A stretch of 64,000 bases of DNA from Flavobacterium frigoris PS1 (GCF_000252125.1 NZ_AHKF01000015.1:186001-250000), one strand, 5' to 3'; numbered from the stretch's first letter, positions 9,909 through 19,281 are shown. Program-made: numbers and translations. Notes: generated by a model from the letters alone, not told the origin.

Positions 9909-10931
9909 ATGAATGAAAATTTAGATCCCACAACGAACGGATATAATTCCGAAGAATTTGATCTTGAGAAAAAATTAAGACCATTATCATTTGATGATTT
10001 TGCTGGTCAAGATCAGATATTAGAAAATCTGAAAGTTTTTGTGGAAGCAGCCAATCAAAGGAATGAGGCTTTAGATCACACCCTTTTTCATGGTCCACCT
10101 GGCTTGGGTAAAACTACGTTGGCAAATATATTAGCTAATGAGTTGCAAGTTGGAATTAAAATTACTTCGGGTCCTGTTTTGGACAAACCTGGTGATTTAG
10201 CGGGTCTACTAACTAATCTCGAGGAAAGGGATGTCTTATTTATAGATGAAATCCATCGTTTAAGTCCAATTGTTGAAGAATATCTGTATTCTGCAATGGA
10301 AGACTTCAAGATTGATATAATGATCGAATCAGGTCCAAATGCGCGTACTGTTCAGATTAATTTGAATCCATTTACTCTGATTGGAGCAACGACTCGTTCT
10401 GGTCTGTTAACGGCTCCTATGAGGGCTCGTTTTGGAATTTCATCAAGACTACAATATTATAGTGCTGAACTATTGACAACAATAGTGGAACGCAGTGCAG
10501 CCATTTTAAAAATGCCAATTTCTATGGAAGCAGCTATAGAAATTGCTGGTAGAAGTAGAGGGACGCCTCGTATAGCAAATGCTTTGTTGCGTCGTGTGCG
10601 TGATTTTGCGCAGATAAAAGGGAATGGTACAATTGATATTGAAATAGCAAAGTATGCTTTAAAAGCGTTAAATGTTGATGCGCATGGACTGGATGAAATG
10701 GACAATAAGATTTTGACCACCATTATCGATAAATTCAAAGGTGGTCCGGTAGGACTGTCTACTTTGGCAACCGCTGTTTCTGAAAGTAGTGAAACAGTTG
10801 AAGAAGTATATGAGCCTTTCTTGATTCAGGAGGGGTTCATAATGAGAACGCCTAGAGGGCGGGAAGTGACAGATAAAGCATACAAGCATTTAGGTAGGGT
10901 TAGAACGAATATTCAGGGCGGATTGTTTTAG
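9909..10931 (+). CDS. ruvB: Holliday junction branch migration ATPase RuvB
   Basis: RuvB is the hexameric AAA+ motor that drives branch migration together with RuvA during recombinational repair. Walker A is GPPGLGKTT (about residues 61-69), Walker B is LFIDEIHR, and the arginine-finger and sensor region [18 protein letters not shown] is intact. The C-terminal winged-helix domain ends the protein with [15 protein letters not shown] chose the ATG at 9909 ([12 protein letters not shown]), giving 340 residues as usual, because the ATG at 9891 overlaps the predicted -7 box. ruvA lies 34 kb away at 45188. Confidence 0.96.
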   Translation: MNENLDPTTNGYNSEEFDLEKKLRPLSFDDFAGQDQILENLKVFVEAANQRNEALDHTLFHGPPGLGKTTLANILANELQVGIKITSGPVLDKPGDLAGLLTNLEERDVLFIDEIHRLSPIVEEYLYSAMEDFKIDIMIESGPNARTVQINLNPFTLIGATTRSGLLTAPMRARFGISSRLQYYSAELLTTIVERSAAILKMPISMEAAIEIAGRSRGTPRIANALLRRVRDFAQIKGNGTIDIEIAKYALKALNVDAHGLDEMDNKILTTIIDKFKGGPVGLSTLATAVSESSETVEEVYEPFLIQEGFIMRTPRGREVTDKAYKHLGRVRTNIQGGLF

Positions 10932-11041
10932 TTGTAGAAAAGTATTGCTACTATTCGTTGTATTCTGTTGATGGTATATATTGCAGCTGCCTAAAAGGAT
11001 TCTTGTGCTGGAAGGACTATTTAAAACCCTTTAAAAATTGA

Positions 11042-11965
11042 ATTATTACAAAAACTAATTATACAGAGTTCATTAAATCCGAAGCGAAACGTCTCGGATT
11101 TTTAACTTGTGGTATATCTAAGGCTGGTTTTCTAGAACAAGATGCGCCACGACTTGAAGATTGGCTGAACAAAAATAGTCATGGGCAAATGACGTATATG
11201 GAGAATAATTTTGACAAACGATTGAATCCAACATTACTTGTCGATGATGCCAAAAGTGTGGTTTCACTTTTATTAAATTACTATCCTGAACAATTTCAGA
11301 ATCCTGATTCCTATAAAGTTTCCAAGTATGCCTACGGACAAGATTATCATTCGGTAATAAAAGATAAGTTGAAAGAACTACTTTTTTCTATTCAATCTAC
11401 TATTGGAGAAGTTTCAGGTAGAGCCTTTGTTGATTCCGCACCTATTTTAGATAAGGCTTGGGCAGCTAAAAGCGGTTTAGGCTGGATAGGAAAGAACAGT
11501 AATTTATTGACTCAGAAAGTAGGCTCGTTTTACTTCATCGCGGAACTCATAATTGACCTAGAGTTAGATTATGACCACGCTACAACAGATCATTGCGGGA
11601 GTTGTACAGCCTGTCTTGATGCCTGTCCTACAGAAGCTATAGTGGCCCCTTACGTTGTAGATGGAAGTAAATGTATTTCCTATTTTACAATTGAGCTTAA
11701 AGAAAATGTACCATTAGAAATGAAAGGTAAATTTGATGAATGGGCGTTTGGCTGTGATATTTGTCAAGACGTTTGCCCTTGGAACAAATTTTCAAAAGCA
11801 CATAATGAGCCGCTATTTAGCCCGAATGCCGATTTTCTATCAATGTCGAAAAAAGATTGGGAAGAAATTACTGAAGAAACCTTTAAAGCAGTCTTTAAAA
11901 ACTCACCTTTAAAAAGAACAAAATTTCAAGGTCTTACACGTAATATTGAATTTTTAAAACAGTGA
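11042..11965 (+). CDS. queG: Epoxyqueuosine reductase QueG, start codon unresolved
   Basis: QueG performs the last step of queuosine tRNA modification, reducing epoxyqueuosine with a cobalamin and two [4Fe-4S] clusters. Cluster motifs are [12 protein letters not shown] and CDICQDVCP; the catalytic Asp lies in [12 protein letters not shown]. The first ATG in frame is at 11189, but conserved family sequence continues upstream of it ([20 protein letters not shown], then GISKAGFL). The open frame reaches back to an in-frame TGA at 11039-11041 without any ATG, GTG or TTG matching the expected N-terminus. The candidates are an ATT start at 11042 or 11045, or a one-base frameshift in the A5 run at 11050-11054 with a TTG start at 11038. 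Full length from 11042 is 307 residues, as expected. Function is firm; the start is not. Confidence 0.85.
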   Translation: MITKTNYTEFIKSEAKRLGFLTCGISKAGFLEQDAPRLEDWLNKNSHGQMTYMENNFDKRLNPTLLVDDAKSVVSLLLNYYPEQFQNPDSYKVSKYAYGQDYHSVIKDKLKELLFSIQSTIGEVSGRAFVDSAPILDKAWAAKSGLGWIGKNSNLLTQKVGSFYFIAELIIDLELDYDHATTDHCGSCTACLDACPTEAIVAPYVVDGSKCISYFTIELKENVPLEMKGKFDEWAFGCDICQDVCPWNKFSKAHNEPLFSPNADFLSMSKKDWEEITEETFKAVFKNSPLKRTKFQGLTRNIEFLKQ

Positions 11966-12011
11966 TTTATTTTCAGGGAGTGTAATTGAATTACTATCTG
12001 TGAAGAGTTTT

Positions 12012-13040
12012 TTAATTCCTTCTCATGGATGATTCTCTAATTATTGTGCTGGTTTCCAACTCAATAGTTCTGGGAGTGAATGGAGTTCCTTCTTTATGGC
12101 AATTCATTTCTTCCAACAATAAATTAAATGCTTTTACACCCATTAAATGACTTGGTTGGTCAACAGTACTCAATTTTGGAGTCAGTACTTGTGACATAAA
12201 CCAATTACTAAAACCAATTACTGCCACTTGTTCAGGGATTTTCACATTGTTATCGTTAAAATACGATAGTACGCCTACGGCAACTAAATCGGTAATAGCA
12301 AATATGCCATCGACATCAGGATGCTCCTCTAAAATTTGTTTTGCAAAATCGATTCCTTCTTGAAAAGTCACGTTTTCGCAGGTGTAAACTAGCTTTGAAT
12401 CAAAAGGGATGTTGTTTTTTTCTAGTGCTTTTTTATATCCAATAAAACGATCAATTGCGTTTTGAGGATTTAATGGGCCACGGATATGAGCTATTTTTTT
12501 GCAACCGCTATCAATTAAGTGTTGAACAGCACTTAATGCTGCTTTTTGATCATCAATAATTACCTTAGAGCATTTTGAAAGTTTTGAAATTTTATCAAAC
12601 ATGACAAAGGGTATATTTCGATCAATTATTTCCCTTATGTGTTCGTCGTTATTTGATTCATTCGAGAGTGACATTAGAATTCCATCGACTCTTTTATTAA
12701 TCAGCAATTCTACTTGTTTTTTCTCAAGTGCTAATGTTTCATTCGACTGTAAAATAATAACCAAGTATTCGTTTTTTTCTGCTTCATCAATAATTGCATT
12801 GATAATATTCGAAAAAAAGTGATGCATTACTTCTGGGATTATTAAACCTATCGTTTTAGATTCTCTTGTTCTTAAGTTAACTGCAAAACTATTTGGGGTA
12901 TAATGTAATTTTTGCGCAAGTTCCACAACTGCTTTTTTAGTTTTCTCACTTACATCTGGATAGTTCTTTAATGCTTTAGAAACGGTTGTTATTGAAACGC
13001 CTAGTTTAGCGGCAATTTCTTTAAGAGTGATGTCTTTCAT
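12012..13040 (-). CDS. LacI-family transcriptional regulator (paralog 1)
   Basis: This 342-residue protein has an N-terminal LacI-type helix-turn-helix (about residues 5-25, LKEIAAKLGVSITTVSKALK), a hinge with YTPNSFAVNLRTRESKTIGL, and a periplasmic-binding-protein-like sugar domain. Its recognition helix, GVSITTVSKAL, is identical to that of the regulator encoded at 13301-14320. The whole proteins are close paralogs, roughly 55-60 percent identical by eye. It is the terminal gene of the leftward arm and convergent with queG (46 bp apart). It likely binds the CGAAAACGTTTTCG sites of the island; the ligand is unknown, perhaps a sugar or sugar phosphate. Confidence 0.9.
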   Translation of the reverse strand: MKDITLKEIAAKLGVSITTVSKALKNYPDVSEKTKKAVVELAQKLHYTPNSFAVNLRTRESKTIGLIIPEVMHHFFSNIINAIIDEAEKNEYLVIILQSNETLALEKKQVELLINKRVDGILMSLSNESNNDEHIREIIDRNIPFVMFDKISKLSKCSKVIIDDQKAALSAVQHLIDSGCKKIAHIRGPLNPQNAIDRFIGYKKALEKNNIPFDSKLVYTCENVTFQEGIDFAKQILEEHPDVDGIFAITDLVAVGVLSYFNDNNVKIPEQVAVIGFSNWFMSQVLTPKLSTVDQPSHLMGVKAFNLLLEEMNCHKEGTPFTPRTIELETSTIIRESSMRRN

Positions 13041-13300
13041 GAACTAAATTTCTAATAGTTTAATGGTATAAAGTATATTTTGTTTTAATTTTCGATTTTT
13101 ATCTAAAATTATTTAAAACATGATTTTTTGATGTGATTTTCCTTACCAAGGTATTAATTTTAATCTAAGATTTATGTTAAATTAATTAAATAAATTTGGC
13201 GTAGTATAAAGTACGGTGATTTTTAATCGTTATTTTAAGACTGGTACTTTTTGAAAGGATGTTCTAGGTTTTGATTTGATATTTAATCAATCATAGGGTA

Positions 13301-14320
13301 TTACGCAGATCCTCGTTCAATTATACTTGTTGCTAATTCTATTGATTGAAATTGAATTGGATTGTCGGTCTTTTTTAGTTCAATTTCATCAAATAAAATA
13401 GAAGCGGCTTTTTTTCCTATTTCGTATCCAGGTTGATCAATTGTAGTAAGTTTTGGAGTAATAATTTCAGACATAAAGGAGTTACAAAAACCAAAGACTG
13501 CTATCTGTTCTGGCATTTTTATTTTTATGTCATTTAAATATTTTATTATACCAATTGCTACTAAATCTGTGATAGCAAAAATAGCGTCTAAATCAGGATG
13601 TTCAGCTACTGCTTTTTGTGCATTTTCATAACCATCTTCAAAATCAGTGTTATTATCGCAAATATATACTAAGGACGAATCATAGATAATATTGTTATCT
13701 TCAAGTGCTTTTTTGTACCCTAAAAAACGATCAATTGAATTTTGAGGCATAAATGAGCCACGGAAATGCGCAATCTTCTTATGTCCTTTTTTAATAAGAT
13801 AGGTCACTGCGTCATAAGCCGCTTTTTTGTCATTGATTGCCACTTTTGAGCAGTTAACTAGTTTCGCAATTTTATCAAAAAGAACTAGTGGTGTTTTGTT
13901 AGTTATTATATTTTTTATGTGATCGAAGTCTCCAGTTTCGTTAGAGAGCGACATTAGAATTCCATCTACTCGTTTATTTAGCAAAAGTTCAATCTGCTTT
14001 TTTTCTATGTCTAATTTTTCATTAGATCTCAAAATGATAACAAGATATTTTCTTTTTTCAGCCTCTGCCAGAACACCTTCAAATACTTTCGAAAAAAAAT
14101 TATAATCGACAGTGGGAACGATCAGACCAACTGTTTTAGACTGCTTTGTTCTCAGGTTTACGGCAAAGCTGTTTGGGGTGTAATTTAATTTATTAGCTAA
14201 ATCAACGATTTTTTTTTTAGTTTTTGGGCTTACATCAGGGTAGTCTTTTAGCGCCTTTGAAACAGTTGTAATAGAAACTCCTAATTGATCTGCAATTTGT
14301 TTAAGCGTAGCGTCTTTCAT
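13301..14320 (-). CDS. LacI-family transcriptional regulator (paralog 2)
   Basis: This 339-residue sister of the regulator at 12012-13040 has the same helix-turn-helix core (GVSITTVSKALKDYPDVS) and the same sugar-binding domain organisation, including NKRVDGILMSLSNE and a C-terminal TIDQPGYEIGKKA. Differences concentrate in the ligand-binding domain. That suggests two regulators reading one operator class but sensing different signals, or forming mixed oligomers. A TAAGTTTG -7 box lies 46 bp upstream of the start, flanked by a 13-bp inverted repeat. The 260 bp separating it from paralog 1 is AT-rich, with no clear promoter on this strand. Confidence 0.9.
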   Translation of the reverse strand: MKDATLKQIADQLGVSITTVSKALKDYPDVSPKTKKKIVDLANKLNYTPNSFAVNLRTKQSKTVGLIVPTVDYNFFSKVFEGVLAEAEKRKYLVIILRSNEKLDIEKKQIELLLNKRVDGILMSLSNETGDFDHIKNIITNKTPLVLFDKIAKLVNCSKVAINDKKAAYDAVTYLIKKGHKKIAHFRGSFMPQNSIDRFLGYKKALEDNNIIYDSSLVYICDNNTDFEDGYENAQKAVAEHPDLDAIFAITDLVAIGIIKYLNDIKIKMPEQIAVFGFCNSFMSEIITPKLTTIDQPGYEIGKKAASILFDEIELKKTDNPIQFQSIELATSIIERGSA

Positions 14321-14349
14321 GTATGTACCCCTGATTTAATAAAAATAAT

Positions 14350-14411
14350 AACAGATTATTTACAACAAACTTACAATTTTATTAATTGAAATTCATTTTA
14401 AATAATCTGTT
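14350..14411 (-). promoter_or_regulatory. Predicted promoter of LacI paralog 2, flanked by a 13-bp inverted repeat
   Basis: On the minus strand TAAGTTTG at 14366-14373 matches the -7 consensus and is the same octamer used by the susC and GH65 promoters. It lies between two perfect 13-bp inverted arms, AACAGATTATTTA at 14350-14362 and TAAATAATCTGTT at 14399-14411. The arms could be a separate regulator site or form a hairpin; they do not resemble the CGAAAACGTTTTCG operator. Confidence 0.55.
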
Positions 14412-14469
14412 TACATGGTAAGTGGGGAGTTCAATGGATAAGTAATCAACATTAATGTTTTTTGAAAAA

Positions 14470-16170
14470 TTATTCGAATTTAATAATCACGGATTCATAG
14501 GGACGTAGCTGATTATTTTTAACTGGTGTGGAATCATTATAATTATTCAATATTACTTCATGTTTTTCCAATTTGAATTTTAAATTGTAGGTAGCAGTGT
14601 CATTAGTGAAATTTAATAATACTAAAAGTTTTTTTCCATTTAGCTCTCTCATATAGGCATACACGTTTGGGTTTTCTTTGTCTAGCAATGTATATGTTCC
14701 ATAAACAAATGCCGGATTATCCTTTCTAGTTTGGACTAGTTTTCTGAAGTAGTTTAAAACTGATTTCGGGTCTTTTTCTTGTGCTTCAGCATTTATGGTT
14801 TTAAAATTTTGATTGACTTTTAACCAAGAATCCCCTGTAGTAAAACCTGCATTTTTGTTGGCATCCCATTGAAAAGGAGTGCGCCCATTTTCCCTTGCGA
14901 TTTGTTTTTGTTCTTCTAAGAAAGCATTTAGATCTCCCCCTTTATTTTTTATATTGGTGTATTTATTACGAGTTTCTACGTCGTGGTATTCTTCTATCGT
15001 TTCAAACCTAGGATTCATCATACCGAGTTCATCGCCTTGATAATAAAAAGGAGTTCCTCGCATAGTCAAAATAAAAGTTGAAAGCATTTTTGAAGATATT
15101 TCTCGAAACTCAGGAGAATCATTACCAAACTTACTTACCATTCTCGGTTGGTCATGATTCGCAAGAAAGATGGCCAACCATCCTTTGTCTTTGAACACAG
15201 TATCATAGTTTGAAAACATGTTTTTGTATTTTACAAGGCCAAAATCATGTAAATGCTTTCCGATTTCAACACTTTCAAAATGATAGGCTATGTCTAGTTC
15301 TTTGCGCTCTGGATCAACGAATTTCATGGCCTCAATAGGAGTACTTCCGGCTCCTTCAGCGACGGTCATTAAATTGTATTTGCTCAAAACCTCGCTGTTC
15401 ATTTCTTGAATATATTCATGTAAATGAGGGCCATTACCATAAAACTTGATAATTTCTACAGGCTTATTCACTATTTCTATAGGTAGTTCAGGATAGCTAT
15501 TGTCTTTTGATATAAACTGAAAAGCATCCATTCTAAAGCCATCTATTCCTTTGTCAAGCCAAAACCTCATGATATCGTGAACTTCATTTCTTAGTCTAGG
15601 GTTTTCCCAATTCAAGTCAGGTTGTTTTTCGGAAAAATAGTGTAGATAATAGGAATCTGTTGTCGCGTCGTACTTCCAGGCATTACTATTTATGTCAAAC
15701 CAGCTCCATCTATAAGACGGTTTTCCTTTTTCGGCTGGCCACCAATGGTAATAGTCCCGATATTTATTATCTCTAGAACTTCTGGATTGTTTAAACCATT
15801 CATGCTCATCGCTACTGTGATTGACCACTAAGTCCATGATTAATTTAATTCCTCGTTTATGCATCTCTGCCAATAAAAGATCAAAATCTGACATGGTTCC
15901 AAAATCTGACATGATTTCGCGATAATTACTGATGTCATACCCATTGTCATCATTTGGAGAAGCATAAATAGGGTTGAGCCAAACGGCATCTATTCCCAGG
16001 CTTTTTATATAATTAAGTTTAGAGATAATCCCTTTTAGATCTCCTACGCCATCACCGTTGCTATCCTTGAAACTTCTTGGGTATATTTGGTAAACAATAG
16101 CTTCTTTCCACCATTTTGGATCTTTACCAGCGATTATAATATTTTGATCAAATTGCTCTTTTATAGTCAT
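14470..16170 (-). CDS. GH13 alpha-glucosidase, oligo-1,6-glucosidase-like
   Basis: This 566-residue cytoplasmic enzyme (no signal peptide) hydrolyses alpha-glucosidic bonds of short oligosaccharides. The GH13 barrel is complete: DLVVNHSSDEH (region I), the nucleophile Asp in GIDGFRMDAFQF, the acid/base Glu in MTVAEGAGS, and the transition-state Asp in FLANHDQPR. Region V reads QPDLN, the signature of the oligo-1,6-glucosidase group, versus MPKLN in the neopullulanase group. A C-terminal beta domain follows from about residue 480. It lies 50 bp after the fructokinase in the leftward operon. Sucrose or isomaltose-type substrates are plausible, but the sequence does not settle this. Confidence 0.88.
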   Translation of the reverse strand: MTIKEQFDQNIIIAGKDPKWWKEAIVYQIYPRSFKDSNGDGVGDLKGIISKLNYIKSLGIDAVWLNPIYASPNDDNGYDISNYREIMSDFGTMSDFDLLLAEMHKRGIKLIMDLVVNHSSDEHEWFKQSRSSRDNKYRDYYHWWPAEKGKPSYRWSWFDINSNAWKYDATTDSYYLHYFSEKQPDLNWENPRLRNEVHDIMRFWLDKGIDGFRMDAFQFISKDNSYPELPIEIVNKPVEIIKFYGNGPHLHEYIQEMNSEVLSKYNLMTVAEGAGSTPIEAMKFVDPERKELDIAYHFESVEIGKHLHDFGLVKYKNMFSNYDTVFKDKGWLAIFLANHDQPRMVSKFGNDSPEFREISSKMLSTFILTMRGTPFYYQGDELGMMNPRFETIEEYHDVETRNKYTNIKNKGGDLNAFLEEQKQIARENGRTPFQWDANKNAGFTTGDSWLKVNQNFKTINAEAQEKDPKSVLNYFRKLVQTRKDNPAFVYGTYTLLDKENPNVYAYMRELNGKKLLVLLNFTNDTATYNLKFKLEKHEVILNNYNDSTPVKNNQLRPYESVIIKFE

Positions 16171-16220
16171 GCTTTAGTAGAATGTTTTAGTTTGAAAAAT
16201 TGATAATGTTTTACAATTGC

Positions 16221-17123
16221 TTAGATTGGATTCATGAATTTAATCACTTTTGAATTAGAAATTTTAGGGTTGGCGCCTTCTTTTTCCGCGACAAGAGCAC
16301 CTAGAGCACAAGCAAAGTCGATTGCGTTCTGGGGGTCATTTTCGGTTAATAATTTACTGATTAATCCTGCCAGAAAAGAATCTCCAGCACCTACAGTGTC
16401 AGCAACTTTTACTTGATAACCACTATTGTAATAAAACTTTTCGTTATAATATAATACAGCCCCATGGTTGCCTAATGTTACGCAAATACGATTTGTATTT
16501 GTCGATTCGGCTATATAAACGATGTTTTGCCTTAATGAATGGTATGGCGAATTTAGAAATTTACTTATTTCGTATAACTCTTCGTCATTAAATTTTATTA
16601 AATCAGATTGCATCATCAAGTTAATAAGAATTTTTTTCTTGTAAAATGGGGCTCTTAGATTAACATCAAAGACTTTGTACTTAGCATAGCCTATTAACTC
16701 TACTAGAGTTTCAAACGAAGTTTTGTCTCTGCAAACAAGACTGTCATAAATAAAGGCATCTGCTTTTTTTGCTATATTTTCTATTTCTGGATTGCATTGT
16801 ATTTTATCCCAAGGTGCTGGGTAATTTATGGTGTAGGATGCTGAACCTTCACTGTTTAAGTGTACTATAACTTCGCCCGTTTTATAAGTAGAATCTACTT
16901 GAATATGAGTGGTGTTTACTTTGTTTTTCTTAATATAAGATAGCAGCTCTTTTCCAATGTCATCATTCCCAATACGACTTATTATAGAAGTGCTAATACC
17001 CAATGAGGCAAGACGCAAAGCTACATTTAATGGTGCTCCTCCAATTTTCTTGTGCGCTGGAAAAACATCGTACAGTACCTCTCCAAAACAGACAACAGTA
17101 GGTTTTTGTAAATTATTTTCCAT
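16221..17123 (-). CDS. PfkB-family fructokinase
   Basis: This 300-residue sugar kinase most likely phosphorylates fructose released by the neighbouring GH32 enzyme. It has the N-terminal PfkB motif with GGAPLNVALRLASLG (about residues 28-42) and the C-terminal motif VADTVGAGDSFLAGL (about 243-257) containing the catalytic Asp and anion hole. The short lid region and the start VVCFGEVLYDVFP are typical of bacterial fructokinases. Its start overlaps the end of the sugar-porter remnant by 11 bp, showing translational coupling within the leftward operon. A second PfkB kinase lies at 38129. Confidence 0.85.
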   Translation of the reverse strand: MENNLQKPTVVCFGEVLYDVFPAHKKIGGAPLNVALRLASLGISTSIISRIGNDDIGKELLSYIKKNKVNTTHIQVDSTYKTGEVIVHLNSEGSASYTINYPAPWDKIQCNPEIENIAKKADAFIYDSLVCRDKTSFETLVELIGYAKYKVFDVNLRAPFYKKKILINLMMQSDLIKFNDEELYEISKFLNSPYHSLRQNIVYIAESTNTNRICVTLGNHGAVLYYNEKFYYNSGYQVKVADTVGAGDSFLAGLISKLLTENDPQNAIDFACALGALVAEKEGANPKISNSKVIKFMNPI

Positions 17124-17625
17124 TGTTTAGCAGTTTGTTTTCTAAATTTTCAAGCTTTAAGCCTTTGTTTCCGGACATCACGAATACGGCAAAGATCAAT
17201 TGTAAGACGATTATAAAAGTAAAGTGGGCAAATATGGGTAAAAGATTTACTTTGAATAAATCGATCACAACAGGAGCTGTCAAAGTAATCAAAGTGGCGA
17301 AGATGTAATGGATTCCTGTGCGAAATGATTGTCCGTTTGCTCTAATATTATGTGGTAATATTTCGGAGATGTATGTAAGCGCTGCAACAGCTGAAACTCC
17401 TAAACCAATACCTTCAACAAATCTAAAAAATGAGAAAAAGTAGGGATTCGATGCTGGCACAGAACCTACTGCCGGTACCAAAAATAACATTCCAATCCAG
17501 AATAAAGGCTTAGTAAGCCACAGTTCTTTTATAGGTAAGTTTGTTCTAGAGATGACAAAAGCTTCAAAACCAAATAAAAATCCGGCTAGCGCTAAGGTAA
17601 GAGGCGAGTTTCTAACTTTATTCAT
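17113..17625 (-). pseudogene. Collapsed MFS sugar porter, two internal in-frame deletions
   Basis: The frame encodes 170 residues, while sugar-porter-family transporters have about 440. The N-terminus (LALAGFLFGFEAFVIS, helix 1) is followed almost directly by FWIGMLFLVPAVGS (helix 3), so helix 2 and its loop are missing. Helix 4 ends at LTYISEI and then jumps to LPHNIRANGQSF, normally found in the loop before helix 11, so the middle of the protein is gone. Helices 11-12 and the KG.KLENLE tail remain. The family's helix-1 Asp in FGFD is Glu here. The reading frame is intact. It can hardly transport; it may persist to couple translation of the fructokinase. The comparison is with family sequences from memory. 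Confidence 0.8.
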
Positions 17626-17646
17626 TATTTTGGTTGTTAGTTTAGT

Positions 17647-19245
17647 TTAACTTTTATTCCAAATGCCTTTTATATAACTTAAGGAGAATGCTTTGACTTC
17701 TTGATTTTCATTTGATAGCATAGTCAATATTGTATAAGGTTTGTTTGGAAAAATTTGTTCAGTGAAACTATATATTCCACCATCTAAAAAGATTTCGATT
17801 GATGACCAGTCCATAATGATTTGGTAATTGATGGTATTCGAAACGATATTAGGTACTGCTGTTTTATGAATTTGTTTACCAAAACTTTCTTCAAAGTTCA
17901 CTATGCCAGAATGGCGTCTGTCAATAGAAAATGTTTTTTGTTTTGCATTGTATTCTATGGTTAAAGAGTCCTTTGCTTCATTTGAAAAAATGAGCTTTAA
18001 ATCTTTATCCTCTGTAGTAAAGTCAATTTCTGATTGGTTGAAGTTGGGATAATTAAGTTCAACTTTTTTATTTGGTTTTAAGGTGATATTTTTATGTGAA
18101 TACTCCTGTTTTAATTGACTTTTTAGTTGGTTGACAGCGGTACTTTTTAATACATAATCATTATTTATTTTTACAAGTGAGAGTTCTCTTGGAAGAGTCA
18201 TAGCGCTTCGCCAAGTTTTAGTTGGAGTATCTCGTGCGTAAATCCAGTTGCTCATCCAGCCAATAAAAATGCGTTTATTGTCAGGGGTATTGTTATAAGT
18301 GACTCCAGCATAATTGTCCGCGCCATTATCAATCCATTTTATGTCTTTTTGATTAGTTTTGAAATTTTCTCCATCAAATTCCCCTATAAAATACTGGGTG
18401 CCCGAGCCACCATTTGGTGAGCCAGGGTTGATGCTTATAAGTAATACCCATTTCTCTTCTTGGGAGTCGGCTACTTGTAGTTTAAAAAGGTCGGGGCATT
18501 CCCAAACTCCTCCATGAGCTCCTGTATTTTGACCAAAGTCACTTTGAAATTCCCAGTTAATTAAGTTTTCAGAAGTAAAAAATTGGGCATGATTTCCCGC
18601 AACTAATACTAAATTCCAAAGATTTGTTTCAGGATTCCAAAATACTTTAGGATCTCTAAAATCTTTTTGGGCACTGTTTTTTATAATTGGATTTCCATTG
18701 TACTTCTGCCATGTGTCACCCTCATCTAAACTATAAGCTAGGCCTTGTGTTTGAAAATCTTTTCTTCCAGATTTTTCACCATCCATATTATGGTAAGTAA
18801 AAACAGCAACCATTGGCGGATTTTCAAGTGTTCCTAAACCTGAAGTGTTTTTTATATCGACAACAGCACTTCCTGAAAAAATAAGTCCAAGTTTGTCTGG
18901 AAATAATGCTATTTTTTTATGTTCCCAATTAATTAAATCTTTACTGCTAGCATGTCCCCAATGCATAGGTCCCCAAACTATATCCTCTGGGTAATATTGA
19001 TAAAATAAATGGTAGACTCCTTTATAGTATACCATCCCATTCGGATCATTCATCCATTTTTTTTCAGGAGAAAAATGAAATTGAGGACGAAAGGGCTCTT
19101 TGTAGATTTTTGACGAATCAATAACTATTTTTTCATGAGAGTTGATGGTTATAGCAATGTGTTCTGATTTCGTAGTACAAGAAGTGAATGTTAATACAAT
19201 GGATATTATGCTTAAAAACAATATTTTATTTAATTTTATGCGCAT
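17647..19245 (-). CDS. GH32 beta-fructosidase lipoprotein (levanase/invertase type)
   Basis: This enzyme is predicted to release fructose from fructans or sucrose. The five-bladed catalytic domain shows the nucleophile Asp67 in WMNDPNG, the RDP motif in DFRDPKVFW (about residue 196) and the acid/base Glu in GGVWECPDLF (about 250). A C-terminal beta-sandwich follows from about residue 370. A lipoprotein signal ends at TFTSC (Cys23), so it acts outside the cytoplasm, on the outer membrane or in the periplasm. It is the first gene of the leftward operon and shares a divergent operator pair with GH65. Exo versus endo action and sucrose versus levan cannot be decided by eye. Confidence 0.9.
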   Translation of the reverse strand: MRIKLNKILFLSIISIVLTFTSCTTKSEHIAITINSHEKIVIDSSKIYKEPFRPQFHFSPEKKWMNDPNGMVYYKGVYHLFYQYYPEDIVWGPMHWGHASSKDLINWEHKKIALFPDKLGLIFSGSAVVDIKNTSGLGTLENPPMVAVFTYHNMDGEKSGRKDFQTQGLAYSLDEGDTWQKYNGNPIIKNSAQKDFRDPKVFWNPETNLWNLVLVAGNHAQFFTSENLINWEFQSDFGQNTGAHGGVWECPDLFKLQVADSQEEKWVLLISINPGSPNGGSGTQYFIGEFDGENFKTNQKDIKWIDNGADNYAGVTYNNTPDNKRIFIGWMSNWIYARDTPTKTWRSAMTLPRELSLVKINNDYVLKSTAVNQLKSQLKQEYSHKNITLKPNKKVELNYPNFNQSEIDFTTEDKDLKLIFSNEAKDSLTIEYNAKQKTFSIDRRHSGIVNFEESFGKQIHKTAVPNIVSNTINYQIIMDWSSIEIFLDGGIYSFTEQIFPNKPYTILTMLSNENQEVKAFSLSYIKGIWNKS

Positions 19246-19273
19246 AAAATTATGATTTTAATTTTTTTAGGTA

Positions 19274-19281
19274 TAAAATTA
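19274..19281 (-). promoter_or_regulatory. Candidate -7 box for the GH32 operon
   Basis: On the minus strand this reads TAATTTTA, one base off TAnnTTTG. Its upstream edge is 41.5 bp from the centre of the nearer operator, the same distance as for the sucrose-porter promoter box TAATTTTA. The GH32 ATG follows 29 bp downstream. Confidence 0.4.

Noticed and set aside
12360..12385. CACGTTTTCG inside LacI paralog 1 as a further operator
   Set aside because: Only half the palindrome is present, there is no paired site, and it lies within coding sequence.
13191..13198. Exact TAAATTTG promoter box on the plus strand between the two lacI genes
   Set aside because: It points away from its nearest upstream gene into the antisense strand of paralog 2, with no gene downstream. 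Likely chance in AT-rich DNA.
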